Shown piece after piece: positions 1 through 8,555 of a DNA stretch of 23,233 bases; position 1 is the stretch's first letter, and every line of letters begins with the position of its first letter. The position numbers were made by a program, and so were the translations under genes. This DNA comes from Peronospora farinosa (Eukaryota > Oomycota > Peronosporomycetes > Peronosporales > Peronosporaceae), in contig CANTFK010000542.1 in the NCBI GenBank assembly GCA_947646735.1, positions 1 through 23,233 on the forward strand, read 5' to 3'. Below the pieces are notes generated by a model that searched no databases, was not told the origin of the DNA, and saw only the letters and a list, made by a program, of their open reading frames with translations.

Positions 1-35
1 CTTGTTTATCACGTTTATCCCCCATAGTGGAGCTA

Positions 36-1096
36 CTACGTGTCGTGGGTCGCCCCCACGGCCAGGAGAGTAGGAACACGAGGGTGACAAGCCGAACTCA
101 CAAAAAATAACGTTAACCCTGTTGACGCGTTTACGGCGTTGTTGAGTGCGAACTCAGCAAGTGGTAAAAATGCACTCCAACTCGTGAATGACTTAGCATA
201 ACTTCGAAGAACGTCTTCGAGGACCTGGTTTACGCGCTCGGTTTGCCCATCTGTTTCCGGATCGGCCGCTGATGACATCTGCAGTTTTGTCCCGGGGAAC
301 AATGACGTCCAAAATGCATATGTGAATCGCGGATCAGGGTCCGAAACAACGTTTTCTGGAAGGCCACGATGACGGAAAACCGCGTCAATAGAGTGCTCCG
401 CGGTCTCTGCCGCGGCGATCTTAGCGTGAACAGGCACTATATGTGTCATCTTGCTGAATCTGTCAACAAAGACCAAGATGCCCTTTCGAGCTTGACTATT
501 GGGCGCAAGCCCGTAAATGAAGTCCATCGAAACTGATCTCCAGGCCTCTGCTGCAATTGGCAACGATCGCAAGGGAGCCTGTGTCGATGGAGATGGCTTC
601 ACACGCTGACATATTTCGCACGTTCGGATCCAGTTGCGTACCCACTTATACATGTGGGACAGATGAAGTCTCGAGACACAGCCGCGAAAGTCTTTTCGCG
701 GTCTAAATGGCCGCCAGCAGGGACATCGTGATCCTCGTGGATGATTCTTGCACGCAAATCCATGTCGTTGGAAATACACCGTGCGAGGAGCATCGAATTG
801 ATCAATGCTTTACAGAAGCAATCGCCGTCTAAACTGTATCGATGAATATGGTCGCGCTTGGTACGGGATAATGCTCCCAGTGCAGCATCGCTGGGAGCAC
901 GCAGATACTCGATAATGTCTGCATAATCTGAGTCACCATTGTACGCTGCGACGATCTCATCACATAAACACGGCTCAGGTGTAACCCGAGTTAAGTTCAA
1001 CGATACACACATTGCACATCGCAGATCATCGTCCTCGTCATCAGTAGCCTGGCGACTCAGAACAGTCCGAGGATCGTAGTCGGGACGTCGTGACAA
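36..1096 (-). pseudogene. pol: Integrase (HHCC zinc domain and catalytic core) with RNase H-integrase linker, frameshifted
   Basis: The C-terminal part of pol inserts element cDNA into chromosomes. From 1096 downward an Asp-rich linker (start SRRPDYDPRT) leads to the zinc domain HEDHDVPAGGHLDREKTF. A frameshift near 670-690 moves the rest to another frame: YKWVRNWIRTCEICQRVKPS with the CxxC pair, then the core. The first Asp (SMDFIYG), second Asp (VVSDPDPRFT) and Glu (DGQTERVNQVLED) of the D,D-35-E triad are all present; the Arg usual after the second Asp has become Pro. Homology decays near the left edge and the C-terminal domain is outside the window. Family assignment is secure; loss of function follows from the frameshift. 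Confidence 0.9.
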
Positions 1097-1103
1097 AAAG
1101 GCG

Positions 1104-1340
1104 TCAGGTCTTGCCTGGCTTGTAATGTACGACGAAGTTGTACTCAGAGAAGAAGGAGAGCCATCGTGCCATTCGTTGGGACAGGTGTGGGCTCTTCATC
1201 GCTGTGCGCATCGATGCATGATCGGTATACAGAGCAAATGTACGTTCACCAAGCAGATGCACGCGAAACTTGATGAGTGCATAGTGCATCGCTAATAACT
1301 CCTTGTCGTGAACCGGATAGTTCTTCTCAGCTGGCTTCAT
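1104..1340 (-). pseudogene. pol: RNase H domain of element 1 pol
   Basis: This is the Ty3/gypsy RNase H that removes RNA from RNA:DNA hybrids. Visible motifs in order are PAEKNYPVHDKELLAM (catalytic Glu), FALYTDHASMRTA (catalytic Asp) and YNFVVHYKPGKT. A small deletion plus frameshift directly after GKT removes the usual NILAD stretch carrying the last catalytic Asp and joins to DAFLSRRPDYD. The first Asp (VVCDAIDFAIG) lies upstream in the adjoining RT fragment, beyond the inverted duplication at 1339-1412. The apparent ATG at 1340 is an internal codon created by the duplication, not a natural start. Confidence 0.88.
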
Positions 1341-1412
1341 GAGAGCCGTGAACGAGTCGTGAGCTATTAGTCTGTCGCGACTAATAGCTCACGACTCGTT
1401 CACGGCTCTCAT
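1339..1412. repeat. 34-bp perfect inverted repeat with 6-nt spacer inside pol
   Basis: Bases 1339-1372 and 1379-1412 are exact reverse complements, separated by TGTCGC. On the element's coding strand the right arm is normal RT/RNase H coding sequence (codons for DDESRERVVSY, then a stop where Gln is expected, then SRQ). The left arm is an inverted copy of about 33 bp inserted exactly between SRQ and KPAEKN. This looks like a fold-back (template-switch) duplication in one copy rather than a functional palindrome. An assembly artefact is not excluded. Confidence 0.92.
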
Positions 1413-2454
1413 CATCAATTCGCATGAGGCACAACCGATTGCAAAATCAATGGCATCGCATACCACGTGGAACGGCTTAGAGTCGCCTGGTAGGACCAGC
1501 ACTGGCGCTGACGCCAGGATCTTCTTCACTTCTGCTTGGTGCTCGGGACGCCACAACCACGTGACGTCTTTCTTCAAGAGTGACGACAAAGGCTGAATAG
1601 AACCATCATAATCCTTCGTATACTTGTGCAAATAATTAGCCAAGCCGAGCCAATGGCGCAACTCCGTGGGGATCTTGGGTGTGGGCCAAGAACAGATGGA
1701 TGACACCTTCTCTGGATCAGCTCGAACTCCCGATTTACTCACATAGCAACCCAGCACCGGAATATCCGGGGCACAAAATACACACTTCTTGAGATTCGCA
1801 TACAACTCGTTGTCCCACATAAATTGAAACACCTGTTTCAAGTGATGAAGGTGAACTTGGACATCGTTGAGGTTGCCCTCGGCGTGAATGCGGACGAAAA
1901 TGTCGTCAAAATAATTTGGAGCAGAGTTCCAAAAAGGGGTCTCAACACTTGAAACACCATGCGATTGAAAGTGTCTGGAGCGTTCTTAAATCCTTGTGGT
2001 ATAACTAGCCACTCCCATAACATGCCACTCGAGGTGCTCACCGCGGTGAGTGGGATATCGCTCGGTCGCATCAGAATCTGGTAAAAGCCATCGGTCAAGT
2101 CGATGGCACTGAAAATGACACTTCCTGACATGGAATTCAGCACCATGTCCTTCCTGGGAATAGGCGGTTGCGCAGAAATAGTGGCATCATTCAACTTATT
2201 AAACGCATGCACTATCCGCCGGCCTCCCGTATCCTTCTTCACGCAGAAGGTTGGACTCGAATTTGGAGAGATACTCTCACGCACATGACCCGCCTTGCGG
2301 CGGCCTTCAAAGTATGCGTCAAAATAGATTCGACTTGATTTCGAGGCAACGGCCACTTCCGTGTCACACAATACTTCGACCCTGGCACGAGATCAATCTC
2401 GTGTCGAGCACCACGGCCCGCAGGAAGTTCAGGCGGGATCTTGTCCGGGAACAC
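1389..2454 (-). pseudogene. pol: Reverse transcriptase of element 1, several frameshifts
   Basis: The polymerase domain copies element RNA into cDNA. Starting near 2454 the order is FPDKIPPELPAGRG, HEIDLVPGSKYCVTRKWPLP, then in another frame FEGRRKAGHVRES, SPTFCVKKDTGGRRIVHAFN, FSAIDLTDGFYQILMR (first catalytic Asp), GMLWEWLVIPQGFKNAPDTF. The YFDD box is encoded by 1902-1913 in a shifted frame. The connection domain follows (ELYANLKKCVFCAPDIPVLG, LRHWLGLANYLHKYTKDYDG). At least three frames are needed to read it, so it cannot make a functional enzyme. It ends against the inverted duplication at 1339-1412. Confidence 0.92.
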
Positions 2455-3195
2455 GTCTGCATACTCGCGAGAAATGTCGTAGAAAGGGTTACCAGACTCT
2501 CGCAGATCCTCCCTTGACTGTGATGCAAACCTTTCCTCACGCGCTGATTTGGCTCAGCGCTTCGAGGACGCGTCATATCTTTCTCGTTCGCCACAGCATC
2601 ACCTCGTTGGTGATTAGACCACTTATTCTACAGTGCCTCCCTTAAGGTCACGTAGGAAATGCTTCCAAGAGAGCCCTGGAAGGCTTGTAATGGAAGACGC
2701 GTCGCGAGGTGGACTCGCAGCTTCAATTTATTGACGTATTTGTGGACCCCCTTCCACGTACACGATATCGTGGACATATTCCAACGCTGAGCTCTCGATG
2801 CTGTTGTCCCCATCGTTCTTCAAGTCACTACTCGAAGCCGGCGAACCGTAGTCAGGAGATAAACCATCACCCCCTCTTGGCACTGGATGTCCTCATCCAT
2901 AATGCCGGAAACACTTGACAGGAGTAGACCAAACTCGACCGTCGACACTTGATGCGGGAGCTCCTACTCGACCGCCGTAAACCTTGTGGAAGCCCCTGCT
3001 CAACCACAATGTGCCCATGTGGGAACCTCGGTTCGACCACAGTGGGTTATGATGGGAACCCCGGTTTGACTATCATGCTTTCGCGTGGGGACTCCTGTCC
3101 GTCCACGTTGTACTCGTGTGGGAGCCCCTGCTCATGTGGGAACCTCGGTTCGACCACAGTGGGTGATGATGGGAACCCCGGTTCAACCACTGCAT
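2455..3195 (-). pseudogene. pol: Protease-RT linker region of element 1, with imperfect repeats
   Basis: About 740 bp separate the recognisable protease and RT. The RT-proximal part (about 2460-2600) still shows a degraded match to the pre-RT segment of element 2, with residues like RICES preceding FPDKIPPELP. The rest (about 2940-3260) is imperfect repeats whose translation contains recurring VE-x-G-x-P-like segments. Bases 3016-3070 are repeated at 3133-3187 with only a few changes. No catalytic domain is visible. The linker is fast-evolving and repeat-bearing in both element 1 and element 2. Confidence 0.6.
3016..3187. repeat. Direct repeat of about 55 bp in the protease-RT linker
   Basis: The copy at 3016-3070 (CATGTGGGAACCTCGGTTCG...) recurs at 3133-3187, 117 bp further on, with a handful of substitutions. 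Looser copies of a GGAACCCCTGTTCGACC-like core extend on both sides (about 2950-3260). It lies between protease and RT coding sequence, at the place where element 2 has its own repeats. Confidence 0.8.
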
Positions 3196-3760
3196 TCACG
3201 TGCGGGAACCCCTGTTCAACCGCTTTAATAACGCTTTGGAACCCCTGTTCGACCGCGTCGTCCTCTTCGCTGAGGAGTCACTGTCACTTGTGACTCGAAG
3301 AACAGCACAATCAGTGCAGAGCGGTCCATCGCTCGCTCTGTACACCGCCAGCGTTGTGAAATCACGATCTACAACTTTGACGTTCGGCCAGTCACTTGGA
3401 GATACCAAGAGATGTGTAAACACTTCACTGTCATCGAACTTGCGTCTACGTCTCACTGATCTGGCTAACCAGTCGATCTGGGGCTTATAACGTGCCAACC
3501 ATGGCATGACCAGTATGCAATCGAATGCATAATTCATCGCGATCAACAAAAAATCATCATTACTGCGAAAACCATCAAACGTGTACGGCAACGACACTTC
3601 GCGCCGCAATACGCGGTGTGGTTTCCCGTCAGCTAACTTGACGACGACTTGGCAAGGTCCCTTACAGTACCTTAATGCTGGGAGGGAGCATCGATAAGCA
3701 AGATTCACGAAAAAAAATTCGCTGCTCCTGAGTCCAGGAGATCTCGCAGAGGTCGCCGGA
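3196..3760 (-). pseudogene. pol: Retropepsin-like aspartic protease of element 1
   Basis: The protease processes Gag-Pol. The active-site triplet is encoded as LLDSGAAN, with the catalytic Asp codon at 3732-3734 and DSGA at 3723-3734. Immediately downstream a T8 run (A8 on the plus strand, about 3710-3717) breaks the frame, and the domain continues in another frame from about 3708 with VVVKLADGKPHRVLRREV, LPYTFDGFRSNDDFLL, NYAFDCILVMPWLARYKPQI. A longer tail (to 3196) runs into the linker repeats. Homology to element 2's protease is obvious (YTFDGF, NYAFDCIL, PWLxRYxPxIDW), but this copy keeps the catalytic Asp that element 2 has lost. Confidence 0.85.
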
Positions 3761-3798
3761 CGGCGGCGACATGTAAACTGACGATAATTAGACGTGAA

Positions 3799-4958
3799 TC
3801 AACACTCGTAGTGGTGGCATGTAACCGTGCACGTAGCGCAGGAGGACTGGAAGGTTGGGCTGCCACCGGGGGACTCGGACCTCCGTTCCAACCAGTAGGG
3901 CGCCCTGCACCTACTGGTCCCGACCGTTTTTTGGACGTGCGGCCGGTACAGCACCCTCATGATGGGCATCCACTGCTTGCACCGATATCGGTGCTGGCTC
4001 ACGGCACGCAGCTGCGCGATGCCCTGGCTTGCGACAACGAAAGCAAACCATTTGACGCCCGGTGCGAGCATCACCCTTATGGTAAATGACACGTCACCGG
4101 TCACCCGACGACTCAATCACGTCGATCTCCATAGGTTCTGGACCAGAAGGCCGGGGAATGTTGACGACCGAGGGTTTGGCATAGTCTTTTGTGACCCTAA
4201 AGACCTCACGGAGGGCAATAGAAAATGCCTCCTCCAATGTGGCAGGCTCGGCGCGCTCCAGCGATAATCGGGTCTTCCCTTCACGCATACCATCCACAAA
4301 GACATTCACCTGCGTGTACATGTCCATGGGGTGCGTGATAATACACGACGCCAGATGCCTAGCCATCTGCACGTAGTCGTGCATCGCCATTCACCCTGTC
4401 GCATAGACAGGAATCTTGACCGAGCCAATTTCTCCTATTGCGGTGGCTCGAAAACAAGAAGAAGGTCGTCCTGGATGGTATCCAGGGTGGGGAACGCGTG
4501 CTCGTCCACAATGAGATTACCAAGGGCACACTCCTTGGTCTTCCCGATGAGGCGGGAAAGAAGGAAGTTGACCTTCGCCTGGGTGCCTGGAGAAGTCTCG
4601 AGGCGATGGCGATATTAACTTCTCGGAACCACCGATTCAGCGACAACCGGTCCTTACCTTCTCCTGAGTATAGGGAGGTTTCCATCTTCACGGCCTTTTC
4701 TACGTGAAAGTCGCGAGGGAGTCAAACCTCGCCAATTGGATTCGGCGAGCTCGCGTGCCATAAACTCATGTATGGCGAGACGTTGCGCTTTAGAGTCGCT
4801 GATCTCATCAGCTACGCGACGAATGCCTCTCCCGATATCGCCACGAGGCGATTAAGGGCATCCCACTCGACACCAGTAAAATGGGGGAAGGTCGCGTGCT
4901 CCAGAAATAAATCTGGAGTGTCAAAGTACGACGATTCGCTCATCCCAAACTCGAGCAT
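3799..4958 (-). pseudogene. gag: Gag (capsid and nucleocapsid) of element 1, broken
   Basis: Gag forms the particle and packages the RNA. The start at 4958 (MLEFGMSESS) lies 6 nt past the PBS and aligns with the start of element 2 gag (shared ESS, LEH..FPH.T.VEW.AL.RL and SGE). Stops and compensating frameshifts follow (about 4690-4830). The capsid-type domain reads METSLYSGEGKDRLSLNRWF at 4691, then in another frame DYVQMARHLASCIITHPMDM and VFVDGMREGKTRLSLERAEP (4094-4390). The nucleocapsid knuckle CFRCRKPGHRAAAC (Cx2Cx4Hx4C) is encoded by 4004-4045 in a further frame. It ends in a Pro/Ser-rich tail near 3800. Confidence 0.87.
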
Positions 4959-4963
4959 AGGAA

Positions 4964-4982
4964 GGACTACAAAGTGCTACCG
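4964..4982 (-). other. Primer-binding site of element 1
   Basis: On the minus strand the sequence two bases after the LTR end is CGGTAGCACTTTGTAGTCC. It matches the element 2 PBS (TGGTAGCACTTCGAGTCC at 8533-8550) at the same place relative to the LTR, apart from the first base and a few internal differences. The position defines it as the tRNA-primed minus-strand start site. The tRNA species was not identified. Confidence 0.75.
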
Positions 4983-4984
4983 GG

Positions 4985-5327
4985 TGTAACGGGGCTAGAA
5001 CGTACCTTCACTAGCTCACACGCGCGCTTGAGGAAGACTCAAGCCCAAGTATTAGGTATTAAGTACTTTTTACTCTGATTTTTATTTTGTTTTAATTCGT
5101 ACTACTTACGAAGAATTTGGTCGTAATAAATACGACAGTGTTCCCGCCTTTCGGGAACCACACAATTTCAGGTTGATTTATCATTGGTCCATATTGAGGT
5201 CTTAGGCCCCAATAATAAAACAGTTATCAATTGCCACGCTGTGCCAGCTATTTGGGAAAAGCACTGCGGGCTACATATGTAATTGTTTGTTTATGCTAAT
5301 GGTATCTGTGTAATGTGGCCCATTACA
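4985..5327 (-). repeat. 5' LTR of element 1 (343 bp)
   Basis: It is bounded by TG...CA with short inverted ends (plus strand TGTAACGGGG ... CCCATTACA). It is a clear homologue of the LTR at 20917-21257 over its full length. Followed on the minus strand by a PBS and gag, it is a 5' LTR. A stem-loop GTTCCCG-loop-CGGGAAC (about 5140-5158) and AATAAA-like runs are shared with the other copy. It should hold promoter and polyadenylation signals; no individual box could be assigned with confidence. Confidence 0.93.
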
Positions 5328-5383
5328 CTATGTATTACCCATCTCGTTGATCCTGGAGTAATTGAAAGTGTCCTGACAAATAG

Positions 5384-6900
5384 TTGACACAAAGTCCTAC
5401 CCAGCTCGAGGAGACTTGTGTAGTGAATGAAACGATGAAAATTAGTCACGCGTCCAATGGTCTTGCACAGAGCCGAAAGCCTGTGGCAGTTGATGGTGGG
5501 CTGACAGGAAGTCAAGCGCCACAAGAACCGGAACAAAGCCATGAGGCTGGTGCGGGTGGAAGGAGTGCGTTAGCTGAGATAGCAACGACACCTTCTTCCA
5601 GGTCAAAGGACGTGGTGACTCGAAGAACGAGCGTCAGACGTATTAAGACGATAAAGGGCACGTCGAAACGAGTGATCCTTGGATCAGTCTCGGTCCAAGA
5701 GGACGGACCTACGAGCGAGTTGTTCGAGGCCGTCGAAGACAAAATGCCGGAGGCATCCTCAGTTGAGGTGCTTGAACTTGTCTTGGCATCTGCCGAGGAG
5801 ATAGTAAATCTCTTGGAGATGACGTGGGATCTGTTCTTGACAAATTAAAGGAAGGAAAGATCCACGAGATAGTCGTACCAGTTCCAGAAGATAATGTGGT
5901 GGACTGTTGCTCGTCATCCATAATGGACGAGAGTGTCTTGGAGACCTACCAAAAAAACGGTTCGCTGCTCAAGGCTGGGATGCCTGGAAGGACTACCCGC
6001 TCTATGATGTTCTGTGGAAACACCGTGATGTGTTTCCAGCAGAAGTGCCGAGCCGCCTACCGGCCGATAGGGGCATCAGGCACGAAATTGACCTGGAGCC
6101 TGGCACCAAGTATTGTGTGACCAGGCAATGACCGTTGCCGAAGGAACAAGTCGATTACATCGATGAGATCTTCGACAAGCGAGCTAAAGCGGGACATGTA
6201 CGTGAGAGCAAGTCGCCTCACTGCAGCCCGACCTTTTGTGTGCATAAATAAACTGGTGGATGGCGCGAGGTTCATGCTTATAATAAGCTGAACACGGCCA
6301 CCATTTCCGGCTCAAACGCCGATCCCGCAGAAAGATGTCTTGTTGAACTCCATGGGAAAGTCAGCTATCTTTTCCGCGTTGGATCTGAAGGTTGGCTTCT
6401 ATCAAGTTCTCATGAGAGATACTGATGTAGCCAAAAGGCAGTAAGCACCCCAAGCGGTATGCTGTGGGAGTGGCTTGTGATGCCACAAGGGTTGAAAAAT
6501 GCTCCAGCAACATTCAACCGAGTGGTGGCTCACGTGATGCGTCAGCACCGTGCCTACGCGCCCCATTACTTTGACGATGCATTCGTGCATAGTAGGGCGG
6601 AGGACGGTCTGGGCGCAAAAGAGTCGCACAAGCGTCATTTAGACGCTGTGTTGCAGACTCTGGGTGACGCCCAATTATACGTGAACTTGCAAAAGTGCGT
6701 CATAGGGGTCTTCGAAATACCTGTGCTCGGTTGCATCGTAGGTACACATGGTGTACGAGCAGACCCAGAAAGGTAAAGGCTGTAAAGGAATGGCCAGTCC
6801 CACGTAATGTGAAGGATCTGCGCCAATTCCTCTGGCTCGCTTATTACTTGCATAAGTACGGAATTATGCGGAGCAGACTAATCCATTGTCTTTCCTTTTG
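5384..6900 (+). pseudogene. pol: Pre-RT region and reverse transcriptase of element 3
   Basis: A Ser/Glu/Val-rich pre-RT segment without recognisable domain is open from 5384 to 5848. RT starts near 5960 with KRFAAQGWDAWKDYPLYDVL and PADRGIRHEIDLEPGTKYC, then a stop at 6129-6131, PLPKEQVDYID, a stop within SPTFCVHK*TGGWR, and SGMLWEWLVMPQGLKNAPAT. The YFDD active site is intact (6567-6578, PHYFDDAFVHSRAEDG), followed by LYVNLQKCVIGVFEIPVLG. Another stop and frameshift near 6775 precede the connection domain. The chain is broken at least five times. Confidence 0.9.
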
Positions 6901-7698
6901 AAAAAGGATACAGAATGGACTTGGTCAAAGGAGCAAGAAGATGCGTTCACTTCAGTGAAGCAATCTCTTGTAGAGGCACCGGTCTTGGCATTGCCAGACG
7001 CGGATAAGCCCTTTAGCGTCGTCTGCGATGCAAGCAATTATGCAATCGACAGCGCGCTCATGCAGAAGGATGACAACGGCATTGAACGTGTCATATCGTA
7101 TCAGTCTCGGCTTTTGAAATCCGCAGAGCTGAATTGCCCTGTGCATGACAAGGAGCTACTTTCAACTAAGTATGCCCTTGTAAAGTTTCGGGTACACCTC
7201 TTGGGCAACGAAACTTTTGTGGTTTATACGGATCACGCATCACTGCGGACCGCTATAAATACACCGCACCTCTTGCTTCGGATGGCGAGAAAGCTGGCAT
7301 TCTTCTCTGAATTTAATTTCAAAGTTAAATATACGCCAGGTAAGTCGAATGTCTTGGCTGACGCTTTATCGAGCAGACCAGACTTCGAGGCAAGACACCA
7401 GGATAGTGTGTCTCGTGCGAAGGCACAACTTCAGTCGTCAACATTGGCAGCCATGAAGGCCTACCATGTAACGAGCTCAATGGCCTCCGATATAAAGGAG
7501 TGCTACAGTCAAGACGAACATTGTCGCCTGCTGTTGGATCACTTTGGTGGACGGAAGGTCACCCTTCCGTCGCATTTGAAAGCGAAGTCACGTCGCTTTA
7601 GTTACAGTGATGGACTGTTATGGCATCAGCTGTCACCCTGTGATCCCTTGAGAATATATGCCCCTTATGACACAGTTCACAAGCTGATGATGCCATGA
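6886..7698 (+). pseudogene. pol: RT connection and RNase H domain of element 3, open for 270 codons
   Basis: This is the longest uninterrupted pol segment in the left half of the window. In order it shows LLKKDTEWTWSKEQEDAF, LVEAPVLALPDADKPFSVVC, and the four RNase H acidic residues: Asp in VVCDASNYAI, Glu in VHDKELLSTKYAL, Asp in VVYTDHASLRTA and Asp in NVLADALSSRP. A linker to integrase follows (LLLDHFGGRKVTLPSHL, GLLWHQLS). It is an internal slice of Pol rather than a gene with its own start; the Met at 6886 is internal. All key residues remain even though the RT in front is wrecked. Confidence 0.9.
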
Positions 7699-7870
7699 TG
7701 CGCCATCGAGTAGGCATCTGGGCCGTGAAAAGACATTCTTACGAGTGTCAGAGGAGTTTTGGTGGCCCCACCTATATAGGTGGGTGGCCATCTATATTCG
7801 CTCTTGTTTTGGTCGGCGCTAAGCGCAGTACCAATCGTTGCCGGTCGCTTTAAGCGAGCCGCGCTATGAA
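7680..7870 (+). pseudogene. pol: Integrase zinc-domain remnant of element 3
   Basis: In the frame after the RNase H stop the translation gives HDAPSSRHLGREKTFLRVSE, WWPHLYRWV and IRSCF. This is the His-His and first Cys portion of the integrase HHCC zinc-binding domain. A stop follows at once and similarity is lost by about 7870; the catalytic core is absent. The fragment therefore ends by truncation, not by a stop alone. Confidence 0.75.
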
Positions 7871-8218
7871 CTTCTAAGACAAGAGCTCCACTTACGACAC
7901 GCAGAAGCCTATTCATCTTCTCTTGCGCAGTGGAAAATGTTAAGAAAATTCAAGATTGACTTATATCTAATTTAAAAGTAATTAAATATAATTCTAATCA
8001 CTGATTAATTAAATGTAAAGATCAGGAACGCGTCTCTTTCGAAGCGTATTACTACGTGCGAGCATAAATCAAATGTAAGCTCGATGATGACGTCCGTCTG
8101 AAAAGTCACCATGATGCCCTGTCCCAACTGGTCGTCATCTCCGTTTACTATGAATCCATCCATGGATATCACATCACGAGGGGTGGGTTACATTGATGTA
8201 CCTTACCCGAGTGTGAGG
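7871..8218. other. AT-rich spacer between element 3 and element 2
   Basis: No coding similarity is visible. Bases about 7940-8015 are strongly AT-rich. The last bases (TGAGG, 8214-8218) form the left half of the candidate target duplication of element 2. This stretch should therefore have been continuous with the sequence starting at 16932 before element 2 inserted, so it may be upstream flank of the MULE. Confidence 0.5.
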
Positions 8219-8531
8219 TGTAATGGGGCGACCTATTACATAATTAGTTATAGGCGTAATACATAATTACATAAGTAGGCATAGGGCAGTATCCGATTAG
8301 CGGATACCGCGTGTCATTTTATTATTGTTTTTTTACTGGGGTGCCAGACCCAAAAACTAACCAATAATAAACTGACTTCCATATTGAGTGGTTTCCATGA
8401 GCTAGGGAACATATTCGCATTACTGCGAATCAAACAAAAATAAAAACAGAGTTGTATTTACGAGTTAATGATGAGCGCTTTCTCAACGCCCTTTTAGTGT
8501 AAGACGGTAACGGTCCTTTAGTCCATTTTAC
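8219..8531 (+). repeat. 5' LTR of element 2
   Basis: It begins TGTAATGGGG and ends CCATTTTAC, a mutated form of the CCCATTACA end seen in the 3' LTR. It aligns along its full length with 16613-16926. Shared internal stem-loops are GTATCCG-ATTAG-CGGATAC (8289-8307) and ATTCGCA-TTAC-TGCGAAT (about 8412-8429). An AATAAA-type run is present. Confidence 0.95.
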
Positions 8532-8532
8532 C

Positions 8533-8550
8533 TGGTAGCACTTCGAGTCC
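8533..8550 (+). other. Primer-binding site of element 2
   Basis: TGGTAGCACTTCGAGTCC sits directly after the 5' LTR and begins with the TGG expected opposite a tRNA CCA end. Element 1 has nearly the same sequence at the same place. Which tRNA primes cannot be decided by eye. Confidence 0.8.
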
Positions 8551-8555
8551 TTCCA

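Larger units (their letters stand above)
1..5327 (-). mobile_element. Element 1: Ty3/gypsy LTR retrotransposon, 5' LTR to integrase, cut by window start
   Basis: Reading the minus strand from 5327 down, the order is 5' LTR, primer-binding site, gag, retropepsin, reverse transcriptase, RNase H, integrase. RT before integrase is the Ty3/gypsy (Metaviridae-type) order. The 3' part (integrase C-terminus, chromodomain, 3' LTR) lies beyond base 1. Coding is broken by many single-base indels and stops, and by a 34-bp inverted duplication at the RT/RNase H boundary, so this copy is dead. Many motifs survive: protease DSGA, RT YFDD and the integrase D,D,E triad. Its LTR is clearly the same family as the LTR at 20917-21257 and differs from that of element 2. 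Confidence 0.93.
5384..7870 (+). mobile_element. Element 3: truncated Ty3/gypsy pol fragment (RT, RNase H, start of integrase)
   Basis: A plus-strand pol remnant of a different subfamily from elements 1, 2 and 4 (for example CIVGTHGVRADPERVKAVKEW where the others have CYVSK.GVRADP). It begins 56 bp from the LTR of element 1 and fades at about 7870 inside the integrase zinc domain. No LTR, gag or protease belonging to it is visible. Element 1 may have inserted into, or next to, the parent of this fragment. Confidence 0.88.

Noticed and set aside
2103..2645. Plus-strand frames opposite the element 1 RT
   Set aside because: They are shadows of the RT coding strand; no motif is present and there is no matching frame in element 2 RT.
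5140..5158. LTR stem-loop GTTCCCG...CGGGAAC as an intrinsic bacterial-type terminator
   Set aside because: The context is a eukaryotic LTR; the hairpin is shared by the LTR family but no U-run logic applies.
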